64,000 bases of DNA from Bin87 sp965204905 (GTDB lineage: Bacteria; Chloroflexota; Dehalococcoidia; Lucifugimonadales; UBA3495), in NCBI GenBank assembly GCA_965204905.1, contig OZ242042.1, forward strand, positions 434,001-498,000, read 5' to 3'. Numbering within the stretch: the first letter of the stretch is position 1; each line of letters starts with the position of its first letter. A program made the position numbers and the translations under genes. The notes below the pieces were generated by a model. That model worked only from the letters and a program-made list of their open reading frames with translations, searched no databases and was not told where the DNA came from. Below, one piece after another: positions 52,421 through 62,387 of the stretch.

Positions 52421-54035
52421 TGTGAGCCTCCGCCCGCACGACAGCCTGAACCGGATTGGGTCTGCCTCTTTGCCTACCCAGCCGGTGTTGCGCTGCAAGC
52501 GCCAGTCTCAACTGCCCAGAGATCGCACCCCAGTACGTCCACACGTGCTTCACTCGCTTCCTCACGGGTATGGTGAAGGCGACCTGAACACTATTGCCGA
52601 CGGGACATACCCACCGGCGGGGGATGCGCTCGGAACAGCCGAGCAAACGTCTGGCCAGCGCCAGGGCTGCTGCCTGGTGGACGCTGAGCCCATAACGTTC
52701 CATGAACTTCACCCGGCCGATCACTGAACTGAAGGCCGGGTTGACCTGATGCACTTCTACTCCCTGGCGGTAGCCCTGGGAGATGAAGTACGCCTTGATC
52801 TTGCCGTAGCTGAAAGACGACAGCATCTGGCTATACCGCCGGGACTCACCTTCAAGAGCCGCCTTTTTCTGCCGGAAGTCCAGCTCCTCGATAACGATGG
52901 GCTTGCCGACCTCGCGAGCATAGGCCACCACGATGGCCACGGCGTCGCCGATAATGGCCTCAGCCTCATGCTTGGACTTGCCGTAGGTGACCAGCGGCAC
53001 GCTGAGGGCATGGACGTAGTTGCCGCTGGCGTCGGTCTCGCACACAGCCAGGTGGTCGGCGTTCAGGTCGATTCCGATGGTGCCGCGGCTCTGGTCCGTC
53101 ACTGCGGGTACGTCCATCATGCTGGTGGTAGCGAAGACCCGCCAGACTTTCCCGTCCCGCTTGAACCGATAGCTGATGGCCTGACCCAAGCTGGTAGCCC
53201 GCGCCGCCTTTTCGCCGTGTTCACGTTGATACCGGGCATACTCAGCGTTGCTGTCCAGCGCCGCCAGCACCTGCTCGTGGCCGTAGGCGAACCTCACACA
53301 TTCGATGGTCACGTACTTGCCATGCTGACCGGCGAGGCAATCCGGCATGCGAAGCCGCAGGGCCAGGGTCCCATCGTCAGGCACGGTGGCTATACACAGA
53401 TGGCAACGCGCCGTCTCATCCCGGCTCCCCAGCACTAAGAACTCGTCGATGCGGGCATCGTGCCAGTCCGCCAGCCATTCCTGATGGCTGGCGTAACCAT
53501 TCTCCTCAAGGTGATGCTGCTTGTGCCACAGGCGCTTTGACCCGAAGCATAGTCGTACTCGCCCCTGCTCGATATCGGCTTCCAATCTCGCCAGCCTGGA
53601 CTGCAGGTTAGCCAGCCGGCGACGTTTCTGGTGGACCTGATCCCACCGTCCCTGGTCAGCAGCGTTGTCAATGTGCCCCTGGGCACGAGCAATCCGCCGG
53701 CCCAGGCTGTCCAACCGCAGCTTCTGCTGCTCCCGAACCGACGCGACCTTGCCTTCCAGCAACACCCGCACCCCGTTGAACATCCGCGCCGGTATCCCGT
53801 ACAGCTTCAGGTACCCACTCTTCAGCGACGCCGCACTCCGGCCCGCCGCCGGCTCGGCGAACAGCTCCCGCTCCACCAGGCCATACAGTTCGGCATAGGC
53901 CGATAGCGCGGCGTCGCCGTCAACCCGATCCATGCCCCCGTAATGGCAGATGCGGCTCTGGTAGGTGGCGACCGGCGAACTTCGTGAAGATCTCAGATTG
54001 CGCCGTCCCAGATGAGTCTCTTGATCTCGTCCCAT
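52410..54035 (-). CDS. TnpB-related (IS605 OrfB-type) protein
   Basis: 541 residues from the ATG at 54033-54035. The N-terminal helical part (TYQSRICHYGG, AYAELYGLVERELF, RLDSLGRRIARAQGHID) and the central part are typical of TnpB-related accessory proteins. RuvC I Asp is in GTIGIDLNADHLAV and RuvC II Glu in VIEELDFRQKK. The third position is in RYGLSVHQAAALALARR, where His stands instead of the usual Asp, a feature of this subgroup. Zinc-finger-like cysteines are reduced (ARCHLC). No TnpA gene is next to it. It may be a nuclease-type transposon remnant or a domesticated regulator. Confidence 0.75.
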   Translation of the reverse strand: MGRDQETHLGRRNLRSSRSSPVATYQSRICHYGGMDRVDGDAALSAYAELYGLVERELFAEPAAGRSAASLKSGYLKLYGIPARMFNGVRVLLEGKVASVREQQKLRLDSLGRRIARAQGHIDNAADQGRWDQVHQKRRRLANLQSRLARLEADIEQGRVRLCFGSKRLWHKQHHLEENGYASHQEWLADWHDARIDEFLVLGSRDETARCHLCIATVPDDGTLALRLRMPDCLAGQHGKYVTIECVRFAYGHEQVLAALDSNAEYARYQREHGEKAARATSLGQAISYRFKRDGKVWRVFATTSMMDVPAVTDQSRGTIGIDLNADHLAVCETDASGNYVHALSVPLVTYGKSKHEAEAIIGDAVAIVVAYAREVGKPIVIEELDFRQKKAALEGESRRYSQMLSSFSYGKIKAYFISQGYRQGVEVHQVNPAFSSVIGRVKFMERYGLSVHQAAALALARRLLGCSERIPRRWVCPVGNSVQVAFTIPVRKRVKHVWTYWGAISGQLRLALAAQHRLGRQRGRPNPVQAVVRAEAHRVA

Positions 54036-54174
54036 GCTTCCATCCTACCGGTACCGGCGCGCGAAACCACGCTGGCGAGTGACCGTAGAAAGGTCCTTCC
54101 TTCACGATACCGCCACTGCAACTATCATTAATGATTACCGACCAAAGTCCACTAAATCTACAACAGTTGCCAAC

Positions 54175-54605
54175 CCTTCCCATGACCACGCCCCTGCGAC
54201 TTGCGCTGTTCATCGACCCTCAACTCAGAACACTTATTGTCGGGCCCGCGATCGCTTCTTTCCCAACACCCGGTCCGGCGTTGATGGGCAGTTCGACCCG
54301 GTCAGGCTGGCCCAGCTGATCGCCAGCAAGGCATGGCATGGCGGCGCATACTGCTCTCTATCAGAAGTGCGTATTTACTCCGGCCAGCCTGATTATTACC
54401 TGGACCGGTGAGTTACGACGCTCATATATGGCAGGTCAACCGGTGGGCGGCAAACGGCGCCCACGTGATCGCCCACGGCCTCCATCTCCCGGTCTGGACC
54501 CACCATGTGACCTGGTACCGGCGGCACGCGAATCGCAATTCGCTGAACCGCCGCGCCGGAGGCTTCTCTGGGTCAAAGGGATTTACACAAAATAATACAC
54601 ATTAA
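54175..54605 (+). pseudogene. NYN-domain nuclease remnant, copy A
   Basis: One frame gives CRARDRFFPNT, VDGQFDPVRLAQLIASKAW, SLSEVRIYSGQPDYYLDR, then stops; the next frame continues SYDAHIWQVNRWAANGAHV and AHGLHLP. These are blocks of a NYN (PIN-like) RNase domain. The N-terminal strand is damaged and a frameshift lies near 54405. About 215 bp (54175-54389) are repeated at 58181-58393, flanking two secreted-protein genes. Confidence 0.6.
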
Positions 54606-54756
54606 TGTACCTAAATTATTACAGTAAACATACGATTGATAGTGTATATTGTTGCTGGCCTTTTCTAACTGACTCTGTGCCCGGAAGGCTCCAAGCGGGC
54701 CAGCGCAGTGGGGAACATCGGTGGACCGTGATCACTTGACGGAGAAAGGATAAAGC

Positions 54757-56673
54757 ATGACTTCAATCAACCTGCGCCGCGGATCACTTTTGGCTGGCAT
54801 CGGTCTCTTGACCGCCGTTTTCACCCTAGGAGCGTTCCTTGTTCTTGTCGGGGATGTTGCCGCGCACCAGCCCATAGGGCTGCAAGTCTCGGAATCGGAC
54901 ACCCCCGAACCGCCCTGCACCTATTGGCACGACGACGCCTGCGAAGACGCGCTGCCGCCCCGGGCTTCGGTCAATCCCGTTCCGGTCGGAAGACCCCACT
55001 CTGACGTTCATTCGCTCAACGCCGGCGCCGACCACTACGACCACCACCAACACCTGGAGGACATCGCCGCGCTGAACCGACAGGTATTGGCCCGCCTGGC
55101 CGGCTCCGGTCAGTCGGAGGCGGACGCAGAGAGTAAAGCGGCCGGCGAACCCGACGGGTCGGGCGGCGATGTCAGCTACGCCATCACTTCCGACATAACG
55201 GGACTGCCTTGGGTCACCAGCACCCCAACCACCGCGGAATTGGTGACCATAGTCTGGCTAGGCGTATTGCAGGAACTCAACCCGTCGCTGGTCACCAGTT
55301 TGACGCGAATGCCATTCCTGCAAGACCACACTCCCGGCGACTTGCAGGCTATCCAGACCTTCACGCTGATCTCGGCGGGTACGTCCTCAATTGATCCCAA
55401 CCCGCAGTACGCGACGGCGCTGGCCACTCACACCGGGTTTGCCGACGGCGGCGGCATTGACAACACCGAGGCCAAGATCATCGCCGTTATGAGTATCCCC
55501 TACCTGTATGACAGAACCGGCCTGATGGATCGGCTCGCCGATTACGGAACCGTTGAGGAGCAGACCGTCAACGGGAGGCACAGCAACCGTGTGAACTTCG
55601 CCATTGTAAGACTGCTCACTTCCAAGGAAAACAGCCAACTCATGCAGGCGGCGACCTCCGCCACCCAACACGCCGAAACAGTGATGGCCCAGGCCCTTCC
55701 CGTAAATTTCGTCGGGATACTGCTGGCGGACTCTGCCAGCTTTATCGGGGCCAACAACGGCATCCACCTTTGGATGGACGACTGCTTCGACGGAACCAAT
55801 TGCAGCGACCGGTATCGGCAGCGCACCGTTGCCCATGAAATCGGTCACTACTGGTGGTCCCGCAATGATGACCACGAAGGTTGGATTTCAGAAGGAGCGT
55901 CCGCATACATCGGCGCTTATTCCGAGGCGATTCAGTTCAACGACAACGACTTATCCACCGATTACTACCCCTGCCCCTACTATCGCACCATCGAGCACCT
56001 GCGCGCCGACAGCCCGCACTTCGGCGTCTCCCAAGGCAGCCTCTGCAACTACTCGTTGGGCGAAAGACTATTCGTCAACATGGACCGCAATATGGGCCAT
56101 TCAGCCTTCACTACGGGATTCCGCAACTTGCATCAGCGATTATCCACCTACGAGGATGACGAAATCGACCAGGGCCTCAGCTTGATGAACGCATTTTGCT
56201 CATCGTGCCTGTCAGCCAATGCGACTATGGGCCCGGCCGGCTACACGCTGGCCCGCCGCTACGGCGAGAAGATTTTTACCGACAGCAGCGCGGCCACCGG
56301 AACAATCACCGGACTCGGCAGTTCGCCAAGCGTATCGCTACGGGATTACGGCCACAACAGTCGTCAATATGGAATCGCCGAAGTGTCCGCCAGCAGCCCC
56401 GACCAGCGGCGTTGGCTCCGGTTGTATTTCAGCGACGCCACCAACCCGCCGGAAACCGTCAGAGTCGCAGTGCAACAGTACCACGAGGATCGGTATCCCT
56501 ATTACTCTTTCTGGCAGGAACCAACGGTGTACCAGAGCGAATCCGGTCCGGCGGCATGGTTCTACGTTTACCTGGGCAACCCACCACGCCGCGCCATCGG
56601 CCACCACTGGGTCTATGTGTACAACGAGAGTGGGGAGAAAATCGCCGAGGCCGAGTACCAGGTGACCCCGTAA
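54757..56673 (+). CDS. Secreted gluzincin-type metallopeptidase
   Basis: 638 residues; GGAG-A-AAGGA precedes the ATG. Signal peptide (LLAGIGLLTAVFTLGAFLVLVG, AAHQP). A linker with many His and Asp residues precedes the catalytic domain. Zinc motif HEIGHYWW in TVAHEIGHYWWSRNDDHEG, followed by WISEGASAYIGAY, whose Glu is the probable third ligand. Paired cysteines (CFDGTNCSD, CPYYR, CNYS, CSSC) suggest disulfides, consistent with an exported enzyme. The C-terminal 150 residues form beta-rich, Fn3-like modules. Upstream DNA at 54585-54650 is AT-rich. Probably degrades extracellular protein; substrate unknown. Confidence 0.8.
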   Translation: MTSINLRRGSLLAGIGLLTAVFTLGAFLVLVGDVAAHQPIGLQVSESDTPEPPCTYWHDDACEDALPPRASVNPVPVGRPHSDVHSLNAGADHYDHHQHLEDIAALNRQVLARLAGSGQSEADAESKAAGEPDGSGGDVSYAITSDITGLPWVTSTPTTAELVTIVWLGVLQELNPSLVTSLTRMPFLQDHTPGDLQAIQTFTLISAGTSSIDPNPQYATALATHTGFADGGGIDNTEAKIIAVMSIPYLYDRTGLMDRLADYGTVEEQTVNGRHSNRVNFAIVRLLTSKENSQLMQAATSATQHAETVMAQALPVNFVGILLADSASFIGANNGIHLWMDDCFDGTNCSDRYRQRTVAHEIGHYWWSRNDDHEGWISEGASAYIGAYSEAIQFNDNDLSTDYYPCPYYRTIEHLRADSPHFGVSQGSLCNYSLGERLFVNMDRNMGHSAFTTGFRNLHQRLSTYEDDEIDQGLSLMNAFCSSCLSANATMGPAGYTLARRYGEKIFTDSSAATGTITGLGSSPSVSLRDYGHNSRQYGIAEVSASSPDQRRWLRLYFSDATNPPETVRVAVQQYHEDRYPYYSFWQEPTVYQSESGPAAWFYVYLGNPPRRAIGHHWVYVYNESGEKIAEAEYQVTP

Positions 56674-56927
56674 GCACGCAGCGGTCCGAAGCTTGCTTGT
56701 GGCGCAGCTCATCGTTGATGGACCCCGCTATGGACTAACCGGGAAAATCACGCCGCCTCGGATCTGTGGGACAGTCCCGAAGCGCAGTCATCGGGCATGG
56801 GAATCAGTTGGTAGCCCAGCTGCGCCGCCCTCTGTTTTGCGGCGCGCATGGCCCTGCGCCTGTACTGGGTCTCGTAGTTCGGAGCGAATCTATCGCTGAT
56901 GGATTTGCACGGGAGGGAAGATAAAGG

Positions 56928-58136
56928 ATGTCAGCCAAAGGAATAATTGTGGCATTGAGCGTGGTTGCGGTTCTTGGCGCGTTGGTGGCAATAGCCGCGC
57001 TGTCGTTCACCGCCGCGCCAACGGCGGCGCAGGAGCCAACGCCGGCCGCGCCCACCGCGACACCGCTGCCCCCAGCCACGCCCGAGCCCGCCAGCGAGGA
57101 AGAGGCCGAGACGCTGGCCGAGCTGATAGCGTACTGTGACGAAGGGCAAGTTTTTGATCTCCACGCCGAGGTTGTGAGCGCGGGCGACGGACAGGGTAAA
57201 ACCGTGTCGCTAATATGGTTGAGCGGTGTGCCTTACTGGGGCTTCCCGGAAGAAATCACCCCGTACTACCGGATCCAGAGGCAAATTCATGACAAGGATG
57301 CCCCCACGGGGGAGGAATGGGAGACGGTGGACACTGAGCCCGACACTGACATTTGGGAAGGGCCGGTTGAACCCGGGCACTGGCACTACCGGGTCCGTTT
57401 GGTTGGACTGACATCCGGCGATTTGCAGCATGAGTGTGAGGCCCTATGGGCCGAAGCCATAGTCAATGTTCCTACCCCGCAGGAAGAGTTGGAGCAGACC
57501 TGCGAGGTAGTTTTCGTTTATCAGCACATCGATGCAACCGTTAAGCCGGCGCCAGACGGTCAAGGTGAGACCATAACACTGGAGTGGTGGCGAGATTTCT
57601 ATCCTCCCGGGGTTCCGGAAGGAACAGCGCTAACCTTTCGCATAGAACGGGTCCGACACGATCCGGGAGGAAGCGCAGGCAGTTGGGAGACAGTGGCGGA
57701 AGTGGTCGATACAGACACTTGGAACGGGCCAGCCGAACCTGGCAAATGGATTTACCGGGTTGCGCTGGTCTCGCTGCAAGCCGGAGATTTAGCCGCCCAA
57801 TGCGAAGAACCGAACTGGGTTGAAGTTGAGGTATGGGTTCCCACTGCCGAGGAACGGACACGGGAAGCGTCCGACCGGAAGATACTGATCGAACAGGCCA
57901 CGACGTGCGCCACGGATGTCCTGACTTCAAACCTCGCTCCCGAGGCGCGAACGGTCGTTGGCCGACACATTGATGAGCGGGTTGTCGAACTCGCCAGGGA
58001 ATTCGAGCGCGCGGAGGATTTGGTCGTACTGACAGTTCTCTTCTGCTCTGAGGGCGAACTCGTGAGCGGCTTTGGCATCAGCATTAGCGCCCAAATGTAC
58101 ATACTGTCCCTGCTGTTCGAAGATTCCTACTGGTAA
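56928..58136 (+). CDS. Secreted protein with two Fn3-like repeats
   Basis: 402 residues. Signal peptide (IIVALSVVAVLGALVAIAAL), a proline/threonine-rich linker (TPAAPTATPLPPATPEP), then two related modules of about 115 residues: each has a GQGKT/GQGET strand, a Y-R-I/F-R-I core, W-E-T-V, DIW/TW-N/EGP-x-EPG-HWHYRV/KWIYRV, and SGDLQ/AGDLA. A helical C-terminus (about 310-402) has a conserved-looking CATDVL and FCSEGELV pair. Follows the metallopeptidase gene by 255 bases in the same direction. Probably a surface or matrix protein. Confidence 0.75.
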   Translation: MSAKGIIVALSVVAVLGALVAIAALSFTAAPTAAQEPTPAAPTATPLPPATPEPASEEEAETLAELIAYCDEGQVFDLHAEVVSAGDGQGKTVSLIWLSGVPYWGFPEEITPYYRIQRQIHDKDAPTGEEWETVDTEPDTDIWEGPVEPGHWHYRVRLVGLTSGDLQHECEALWAEAIVNVPTPQEELEQTCEVVFVYQHIDATVKPAPDGQGETITLEWWRDFYPPGVPEGTALTFRIERVRHDPGGSAGSWETVAEVVDTDTWNGPAEPGKWIYRVALVSLQAGDLAAQCEEPNWVEVEVWVPTAEERTREASDRKILIEQATTCATDVLTSNLAPEARTVVGRHIDERVVELAREFERAEDLVVLTVLFCSEGELVSGFGISISAQMYILSLLFEDSYW

Positions 58137-58180
58137 ACGGAAGCCAGAGTCCACACGAGCGGGAGCGGGATAAATCCCTC

Positions 58181-58400
58181 CCTTCCCATGACCACGCCCT
58201 GCGACTTGCGCTGTTCATCGACCCTCAGCTCAGAACACCTATCGTCGGGCCCGCGATCGCTTCTTTCCCAACACCCGGTCCGGCGTTGATGGGCAGTTCG
58301 ATCCGGTCAGGCTGGGCCAACTGATCGCCAGTTGGGCAAGAATGGCGGCGCATCCTGTTCCCTGTCGGAAGTGCGTATTTACTCTGGTCAGCTTGTAGTG
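58181..58400 (+). repeat. Direct repeat / NYN remnant copy B
   Basis: About 213 bp at least 85% identical by eye to 54175-54389 (shared CGACTTGCGCTGTTCATCGA, GGGCCCGCGATCGCTTCTTT). Part of the same decayed NYN coding region, more degraded. The two copies flank the metallopeptidase and Fn3-like genes. Confidence 0.75.
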
Positions 58401-58746
58401 AGACCATGGTTGTGGATGCGCGGCTTTCCTGCCGGGCCATATTCGGATACTATTTCCGGCGTAGGCATAGCGAACCGCGTCTTTGCCGGCGGTTTCGTGT
58501 GTAACAACCTGCCTTGAACACCGGCTATCCGCTAATTTAGCCTGCCGTCTATACGGTATATCTCGCTCGCCGCAGTGACCAACTTGGGACCTTCAGTCAT
58601 AGCCGCATTGGTTGTCTGGGGTGGTCGGCGCGCCCTCGCCTATTTGCTAAGGTGTGAATTTTCATCGTCATTGACCGAGATTTTCACGGTCATTGACCAC
58701 CTTGGGAGCAGAGCGATTAGACAAATATCAGGTTGTCGTTGGCCGG

Positions 58747-59514
58747 TCAATCACCTCCCTGGTTGCTGAGTAGAGCGCGGTGTGGGGACAGCCGTTCCCG
58801 GTAGCTGGCGCCCTCGATGACGATCTGGTAGCTGGCGTTGGCCAGCCGGTCGAGAGCGCTATTGCCCAGGATGGGATCATCGAAGAGGCTGAGCCATTCT
58901 TCGACGGCTCGGTTGCTGGTGATGACGAAGCTGGAGGACCGGTGGCGGTTGAGGATGAGCTCGTAAAGATCGGCGGACTGCTGGGCGGTAAGGCGGTGGA
59001 GCCCCAGGTCATCGAGGATGAGCAGGTCGGGGGTGATGAAGGACCGGAAGGCGCGGTCCAGCGAGTTGTCCACTCTGGCCTGTGCCATGGTCCTGAAGAA
59101 GCCGTCGGCATGGCTGAAACGCACGGTGTGTCCGGCGCGGATGGCCGAGTAGCCCAGGGCCTGGGCGAGAAAGCTCTTGCCGACGCCGGCGGGTCCCACC
59201 AGCAGCACGTGTTCGTGCTTATCCAGAAACTCCAGGGAGAAAACTGCGTCCAAGAGTCGGCGATCCAGGGTAATCGACGCCGACCAGTCGAAGTCCTCCA
59301 GCCGGCAGGTCTCCTCAAAACCGGCGCCATTGAGCCGCACTTCGATGCGCCGGTGGGCGCGGCGGTTGACCTCGTCGTTGAGGATGATCTCCAGGAATGA
59401 TGCGTAGTCCAGCTGTTCACGACGGGCCAAAGCGATGCGCTCGGGCAGGGTGGTTGCCATGGCGCCCAGCTTGAGGTTCTTGAGCAGAGGGGTGAGTTCG
59501 GTTACGCGTGTCAT
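58747..59514 (-). CDS. istB: IstB-like ATP-binding transposition helper
   Basis: 255 residues from the ATG at 59512-59514. Walker A GPAGVGKSFLAQAL and Walker B LLILDDLGLHRL; family-typical N-terminus (LTPLLKNLKLGAMATTLPER) and SSSFVITSNRAVEEW. Begins 13 bases after the istA stop. Intact and normal length, so the element may be mobile. Confidence 0.9.
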   Translation of the reverse strand: MTRVTELTPLLKNLKLGAMATTLPERIALARREQLDYASFLEIILNDEVNRRAHRRIEVRLNGAGFEETCRLEDFDWSASITLDRRLLDAVFSLEFLDKHEHVLLVGPAGVGKSFLAQALGYSAIRAGHTVRFSHADGFFRTMAQARVDNSLDRAFRSFITPDLLILDDLGLHRLTAQQSADLYELILNRHRSSSFVITSNRAVEEWLSLFDDPILGNSALDRLANASYQIVIEGASYRERLSPHRALLSNQGGD

Positions 59515-59527
59515 GGGTATAATCTCC

Positions 59528-61099
59528 TCAGGCCGACTTCCGGCGGTACGGATCGCTTTGGGCGAAGACAGACCCGGGCCGAGCGAAGCGGCCGGGCGGC
59601 AGGGGCAGAGGCAGTTGGGGCGTGGTTTCCTCTTCCAGAGCCTGGACCAGGATGTTCTCCACGCGGTAGACGTCGATGAGGTCGACGTCCAGGGCCCGCT
59701 GACAGGCGGCGTCCAAGCGCTGGGCGGTGTAGCGCTCGCCCAGACCCAGCAGCTTATGTCCCTGCCTGATCTTGGACCAGGGGTGGTCGCCTTCGAAGAG
59801 GCGTTCGGCGAATTCGCCCACTGCGGTTCCCAGGTTGGCGGCCTCACGCTTGAGCCCGTCGGGAGCCCTGGTGGTGTAGGGGGCGACCTTGGGAGGATAG
59901 TCATCCACATCGGTGGATCGGCCGCCTTTGGGTTGGCGCTCGTGGGTCTTGATCAGCTGGCCGCGGTGGTAGATGCGGACCAGCTTGCTGTCCACCCTGA
60001 CCTCCACCTTCTGGCCGGGCCGGCAGAGGTGGGAGGGCACCGAGTAGAGTGCATCCAGGCACTTGATGTGAAAGTCCTGATGGACGGTGTTAGTGCGCCA
60101 GTTGGCGATCTCGTAGGGGATGCCGTCCCAGGGGATCAAGGCGTGACGCTCCTCATCCTGGAAGACCACCAGCGGTTTCTTGTGGGTGGTGCCGTGGATG
60201 CGCATTCCAGCCACCTCCAGGCACCATTTGGGCGCGGCGGCGCGCACGTGGGTGAAGTCGTCGAAATCGGCGCCCTTGAAGAAGCGTTCCCGAGCGTAGG
60301 GCACCTTGCGTTCGACTTTGGGCTTGTCCTGAGGATGTCCCTTGCGGGCGGGGTCGGGGATGAAACCCCGGTGCTGGGCATATTCCAGGAAGCCCCTGGT
60401 GAGAATGGGATTGAGCGGATCCGTGCCCACCACTGCGGCGGGGAAATTGTCGATGACCAGGTATTTGGGCATCCCGCCGAAGAAAGCCCACGCTGCCTCC
60501 AAGCCGGCGATCACGTCCGCCAGCTTCTGCTGCATCATGGGCCAGACGAAGCAGTGGCGAGAGTGGCACATCACGATGACCATGGCCCACACTGCCTTGC
60601 GCTTCCCGGTGGCTGGGTCGGTGATCATGCCCAACCGTCCGAAGTCGGCCTCGGCCACTTCACCAGGCGGTGTGTCCGCCATCCGCACCGTGGTCTTGCT
60701 GCGTCGCCGCCAGTTGCGGTTCACGATGAAACGCCGCAGCGACGGGTACGACAACTGGCAGCCCCGCATGGCCAGCAGCTCGTGGATGCGGGTCATCTGC
60801 AGCCGGTCTTTGGTGAGCCACTGGTAGATCTGGTCCGCCCACGGCTCCAACTGGTCCTGCCGTGGCGTGGCCGCCTGCCGCGGTCCCGACAGGCTGATCG
60901 TCGCCAGCCGGACCAACTGCTCCTCGCTGGGCGGCGGTCCTTCCTGGGCGATGCCCTCAGCCTGCGCCGCCGCCAAGTACTTCCGTACCGTGTTGCGGGA
61001 CAGCCCGGTCCCAAAGGCAATCCGCCCTGGGGCATCCCCCGCCTGCCAGCGGCGGATGATCTCTTTTATCTCCATCCTGGAAACCTCCCGGTACGCCAT
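59528..61099 (-). CDS. istA: IstA-like DDE transposase
   Basis: 523 residues; GAGGTG precedes the ATG at 61097-61099. N-terminal HTH (RRWQAGDAPGRIAFGTGLSRNTVRKYL), DDE core with D in EADFGRLGM, D in LVIDNFPAAV, E in KVERKVPYARERF, and a C-terminal beta-barrel with VPSHLCRPGQKVEVRV. Intact, family length. Confidence 0.9.
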   Translation of the reverse strand: MAYREVSRMEIKEIIRRWQAGDAPGRIAFGTGLSRNTVRKYLAAAQAEGIAQEGPPPSEEQLVRLATISLSGPRQAATPRQDQLEPWADQIYQWLTKDRLQMTRIHELLAMRGCQLSYPSLRRFIVNRNWRRRSKTTVRMADTPPGEVAEADFGRLGMITDPATGKRKAVWAMVIVMCHSRHCFVWPMMQQKLADVIAGLEAAWAFFGGMPKYLVIDNFPAAVVGTDPLNPILTRGFLEYAQHRGFIPDPARKGHPQDKPKVERKVPYARERFFKGADFDDFTHVRAAAPKWCLEVAGMRIHGTTHKKPLVVFQDEERHALIPWDGIPYEIANWRTNTVHQDFHIKCLDALYSVPSHLCRPGQKVEVRVDSKLVRIYHRGQLIKTHERQPKGGRSTDVDDYPPKVAPYTTRAPDGLKREAANLGTAVGEFAERLFEGDHPWSKIRQGHKLLGLGERYTAQRLDAACQRALDVDLIDVYRVENILVQALEEETTPQLPLPLPPGRFARPGSVFAQSDPYRRKSA

Positions 61100-61232
61100 C
61101 GCTGCACCTCAACATCGAAGTGCGGCAATGGTCGCCGCTCTGGCTCCCAAGGTGGTCAATGACCGTGAAAATCTCGGTCAAAGACCGTGAACATTTCGCG
61201 ATTTAGATGATCAAAGTTGGTGAAAATTGACA

Positions 61233-61391
61233 GCTAAGGCAACGTCGGACTTCCGTGGAACGAAAAGCACCTTGTGTGCGGAAGCTATCTCGGACGCCCT
61301 GAAATGGCTGGAACTACCCTACCGGATTAGAAGGCGGCCCGATAACACTCCGCAAACGTTGACCGCTCTTGGCGACCGTATCAATGACTAA
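61233..61391 (+). pseudogene. Coding remnant between two IS elements
   Basis: One frame reads KATSDFRGTKSTLC, AEAISDALKWLELP, then PQTLTALGDRIND and a stop at the IS5-type boundary. It appears to be the 3' part of a gene interrupted by the IS21 element on the left. Family not recognised. Confidence 0.3.
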
Positions 61392-62386
61392 GAGCCTATC
61401 CTAATAATCCGGCGGCTCTGAGGGTGATGAGTGCGCAGGCAAAATGAAGAAAGGCGATGTAGTTCTCAGGGGACTTGTCCCAACTCACCAGGATGCGCCG
61501 GAAGCGGTTCAGTCAACTGTGCGTGCGTTCCACTGCCCAACGTCGGGCTTTGAAACCGGCCTCCCGTTTGATGGCCTGGGCCTCTTCGCCGCGACTGCGG
61601 ATGTGGGCGGTGAAGCCAAACTCGTCCAAGGTGCGGCGCACCTCGGGGAAGACGTAGCCCCCGTATCAAGTACGGGGCAGGCTTTTATCCAGGCACAGCC
61701 CTTGGGGATGCTCTGGGCTGGGTGTCGGTCGGGATACCGCCACGCTGTCCACCGTAACCCGCACCAGCTTCATGTCGTGGCGGTTGGCCCCGTCCACCGC
61801 CAAGCCTACCGGGATGCCTTGGGCTTCGGTCAACGGGCTACGCTTGACGCCCCGTTTACCTCGGTCGGTGGGGTTAGCGCCGGTTTTTCTCCCCGCCCAA
61901 GGGCGATTTGGTCATGGCTCCGTCCATACTCAGCCAACTCCAGTCCAGCCCCTTCAGTTCGTCATAGCGTTCCAATCCCACCCGCCACAACTCTAGGAAC
62001 ACCCCAGCGGCAACTCATTCCTGAAAGCGCAGATGCGCGTTGGAGCCGGAGCAGATGCCCGTGGCATCCAGGGCTTTCCACTGGCAGCCGGTGCGCAACA
62101 CGTAGAAGATGCCGTTGCCGCAAGTGCGGTCAGGAACCCGAGGACGGCCGCCGCCGAACCGATGGGTATTGACACGCTCCGGGATAAATGGCTCCAGCAC
62201 CTCCCATAGTTCGTCGGAGATCTGAAAACCGCCGGTGGGGGGATTGGTCTTGGTGGCAGGGCCAGCACGCTTGGGACGCGGGGGTTTGGGTTCTTTCGCT
62301 TTGGTCATCGCCCCAGTCTAGTCGCAACCCTGGCTTGGCTTCCCGGAACGGGACCGCGAGTTTTCACCAGTTATTAGGATAGGCAC
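61392..62386. mobile_element. Decayed IS5-type element
   Basis: 995 bp with inverted ends GAGCCTATCCTAATAA / TTATTAGGATAGGCAC (one mismatch) and TAA duplications. The minus-strand transposase is broken: an intact N-terminal piece at 62015-62308 (ISDELWEVLEPFIPER, FGGGRPRVPDRT), then a TGA for Trp at about 62014, then RYDELKGLDWSWLSMDGAM, and several frame changes towards 61466. Not functional. Confidence 0.75.
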
Positions 62387-62387
62387 T

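Larger units (their letters stand above)
58653..61232. mobile_element. IS21-family insertion sequence, second type
   Basis: 2,580 bp bounded by TGTGAATTTTCATCG and ...GGTGAAAATTGACA with multiple internal terminal repeats (ATTTTCACGGTCATTGACCA on both ends) and a 7-bp target duplication GCTAAGG (58646-58652, 61233-61239). Carries istA/istB on the minus strand. Different in sequence from the IS21 element at 17487. Confidence 0.85.

Noticed and set aside
59435..61162. A 575-codon plus-strand open frame
   Set aside because: Antisense to the istA/istB genes of an IS21 element; no ribosome-binding site and no motif.
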